Assembly: GCA_021777365.1 (NCBI GenBank)
Contig: JAJYDP010000345.1
Coordinates: forward strand, 1 to 5,804
DNA from: Chloroflexota bacterium
GTDB taxonomy: Bacteria > Chloroflexota > Limnocylindria > Limnocylindrales > CSP1-4
Direction of reading: 5' to 3'
Length of the DNA: 5,804 nt
Shown here: positions 5,039 through 5,804 of the stretch, piece by piece
Layout of the letters: the number at the start of each line of letters is the position of its first letter
Numbering within the stretch: position 1 is the stretch's first letter
The notes under the pieces: generated by a model
Told to the model about the DNA's origin: nothing
Databases searched by the model: none
The model's input: only the letters and a program-made list of their open reading frames with translations
Position numbers and translations under genes: made by a program

Positions 5039-5731
5039 ATGACCCGTACCCAGTCGCGTCGACCGCCCGCCGGTCGCGCCCGGCTCTATCGGATGCGCGC
5101 CCAGCAGGCCCTGGCCGCCATCCCGGCAGGCAGCATCAGCGTGCTGCTGACCGACCCGGCCTACACCAGCGTCAACCGGCGCGGGGGCAGCGGGGCGCAC
5201 CTGCAGCACTGGTTCGCAGGTGGCCTCTCCTGGGTCGAGATCGGCCGGCTCCTGGCGCTCACCCGGCGCAAGCTACGCCCGGACGGGCTGGCCTTCGTGA
5301 TGGTCAATGGTGAGGGGCTCCACGACGCCCTGGGGGCCCTCCAGCGGGCCGGCTTCGCCCGCGTCCGAACCGTCACCTGGGATCGCATGTACCCCGGGTT
5401 GGGAGGCGGCTTGCGCCACCAGACCGAGTTCATCCTCGTCGGCCTGCTGCCCGGGTCGAGGACGCTCTCTGGCGTCGATCTCGTCGCGGTGCCGGCGGTC
5501 GGCCCGGGCACGACCGGCCGCTATCCGACGCAGAAACCTGATCAACTCGGGCGTGAGCTGGCGGGCATGGCGGGCATCGGCCGGGGTGACGTGGTGCTCG
5601 ATCCCTTCGTGGGCAGTGGGGCGCTCTTGGTCGGGGCGAGGGAACGGGGTGCCACGGTGCTCGGCTGCGACATCGCGCCCTTGGCCAGAGCTAAGGGCCC
5701 GTCAGGAAACAACAGCCTCGGACAGTGGTAG
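5039..5731 (+). CDS. DNA N4/N6 methyltransferase (beta-type order), C-terminus replaced by insertion sequence
   Basis: Motifs appear in the order of the beta-class N6_N4_Mtase family. The catalytic motif IV comes first as TDPAYTS (38-44, alanine replacing the second proline of DPPY), followed by a WDRMYPG region, YPTQKP (162-167), and the SAM-binding DPFVGSG (188-194) with GCDI (209-212). It would methylate adenine N6 or cytosine N4 in double-stranded DNA using S-adenosylmethionine; which base cannot be read from sequence. Native sequence ends at about residue 217 (base 5690). From there the insertion sequence supplies about 13 foreign residues up to a TAG at 5729-5731. Family members usually carry only one more helix after GCDI, so the loss is small and the protein may keep some activity. 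No restriction endonuclease gene is seen, so it is an orphan in this window, perhaps protecting element DNA from host restriction. A specific SD (5023-5030) fixes the start. Confidence 0.82.
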   Translation: MTRTQSRRPPAGRARLYRMRAQQALAAIPAGSISVLLTDPAYTSVNRRGGSGAHLQHWFAGGLSWVEIGRLLALTRRKLRPDGLAFVMVNGEGLHDALGALQRAGFARVRTVTWDRMYPGLGGGLRHQTEFILVGLLPGSRTLSGVDLVAVPAVGPGTTGRYPTQKPDQLGRELAGMAGIGRGDVVLDPFVGSGALLVGARERGATVLGCDIAPLARAKGPSGNNSLGQW

Positions 5732-5804
5732 CCGCTCGCGCGGGATGAGCGTGTAGTTCCAGTCTCCGTGGAAGGCGTCGCGCTCCAGGTACAGGGCCTC
5801 CATC
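5691..5804 (-). mobile_element. Inner end of an ISAzo13-like insertion sequence, right copy
   Basis: This is the exact reverse complement of 14-127. It joins the methyltransferase gene at 5690/5691. The two copies point toward each other with the same (transposase 3') end inward, the arrangement of an inverted composite transposon or of two independent insertions. The outer part lies beyond the window. Confidence 0.8.
5702..5804 (-). CDS. Transposase, ISAzo13-like family, C-terminal fragment (right copy)
   Basis: This minus-strand frame enters from the right edge and stops at TGA (5704-5702). It encodes the same last 34 residues as the left copy, including FHGDWNYTLIPR, with no difference. 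Two identical copies suggest recent transposition, or that both window ends were assembled from one multicopy sequence. Catalytic residues are outside the window. Confidence 0.72.
   Translation of the reverse strand, partial: MEALYLERDAFHGDWNYTLIPRERLPLSEAVVS

Noticed and set aside
1..5804. CRISPR array, tRNA or rRNA gene, toxin-antitoxin pair
   Set aside because: No regularly spaced repeat-spacer units, no tRNA-like cloverleaf or terminal CCA context, and no recognisable rRNA stretch were seen. The small HTH and acidic proteins lack toxin-antitoxin family features.

Overview
The window is very GC-rich DNA with strong Shine-Dalgarno (SD) sites and tightly packed, overlapping genes. It looks like accessory DNA of an actinobacterium or another high-GC lineage such as Chloroflexota; the sequence alone does not decide which. 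Nothing in it is housekeeping. It reads as the core of a small integrative or phage-like element flanked by insertion sequences.

Both ends carry the same 114-base stretch in opposite orientation (14-127 and 5691-5804, identical by eye). Each copy encodes the C-terminus of an ISAzo13-like transposase reading inward. The left copy cuts a tyrosine recombinase gene after 62 codons. The right copy replaces the last residues of a DNA methyltransferase. The element is therefore damaged or bounded at both edges by copies of one insertion sequence, or the contig simply ends in a multicopy insertion sequence.

Between the IS ends are two divergent units that meet at about 1481-1572. The leftward unit holds a 367-residue protein of unknown function with a C-terminal four-cysteine zinc ribbon, a possible 23-codon ORF, and the broken integrase. 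Its promoter appears to give a leaderless or nearly leaderless transcript. The rightward unit holds a small excisionase-type helix-turn-helix protein, a small acidic unknown protein, a 561-residue P-loop ATPase resembling element-encoded primase/helicase proteins, a serine recombinase, a winged-helix protein with a Pro/Ala-rich linker and one transmembrane segment, and the methyltransferase. Most junctions are overlaps of 4-38 bases, so this is probably one operon.

A plausible reading (inference) is that the HTH protein controls the divergent promoters or excision, the ATPase replicates or processes element DNA, and the recombinases handle integration and resolution. The methyltransferase would modify element DNA. 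The least explained parts are the zinc-ribbon protein, the membrane-anchored winged-helix protein, and a periodic repeat block at the 3' end of the ATPase gene (3420-3519) that could be an iteron-like site.
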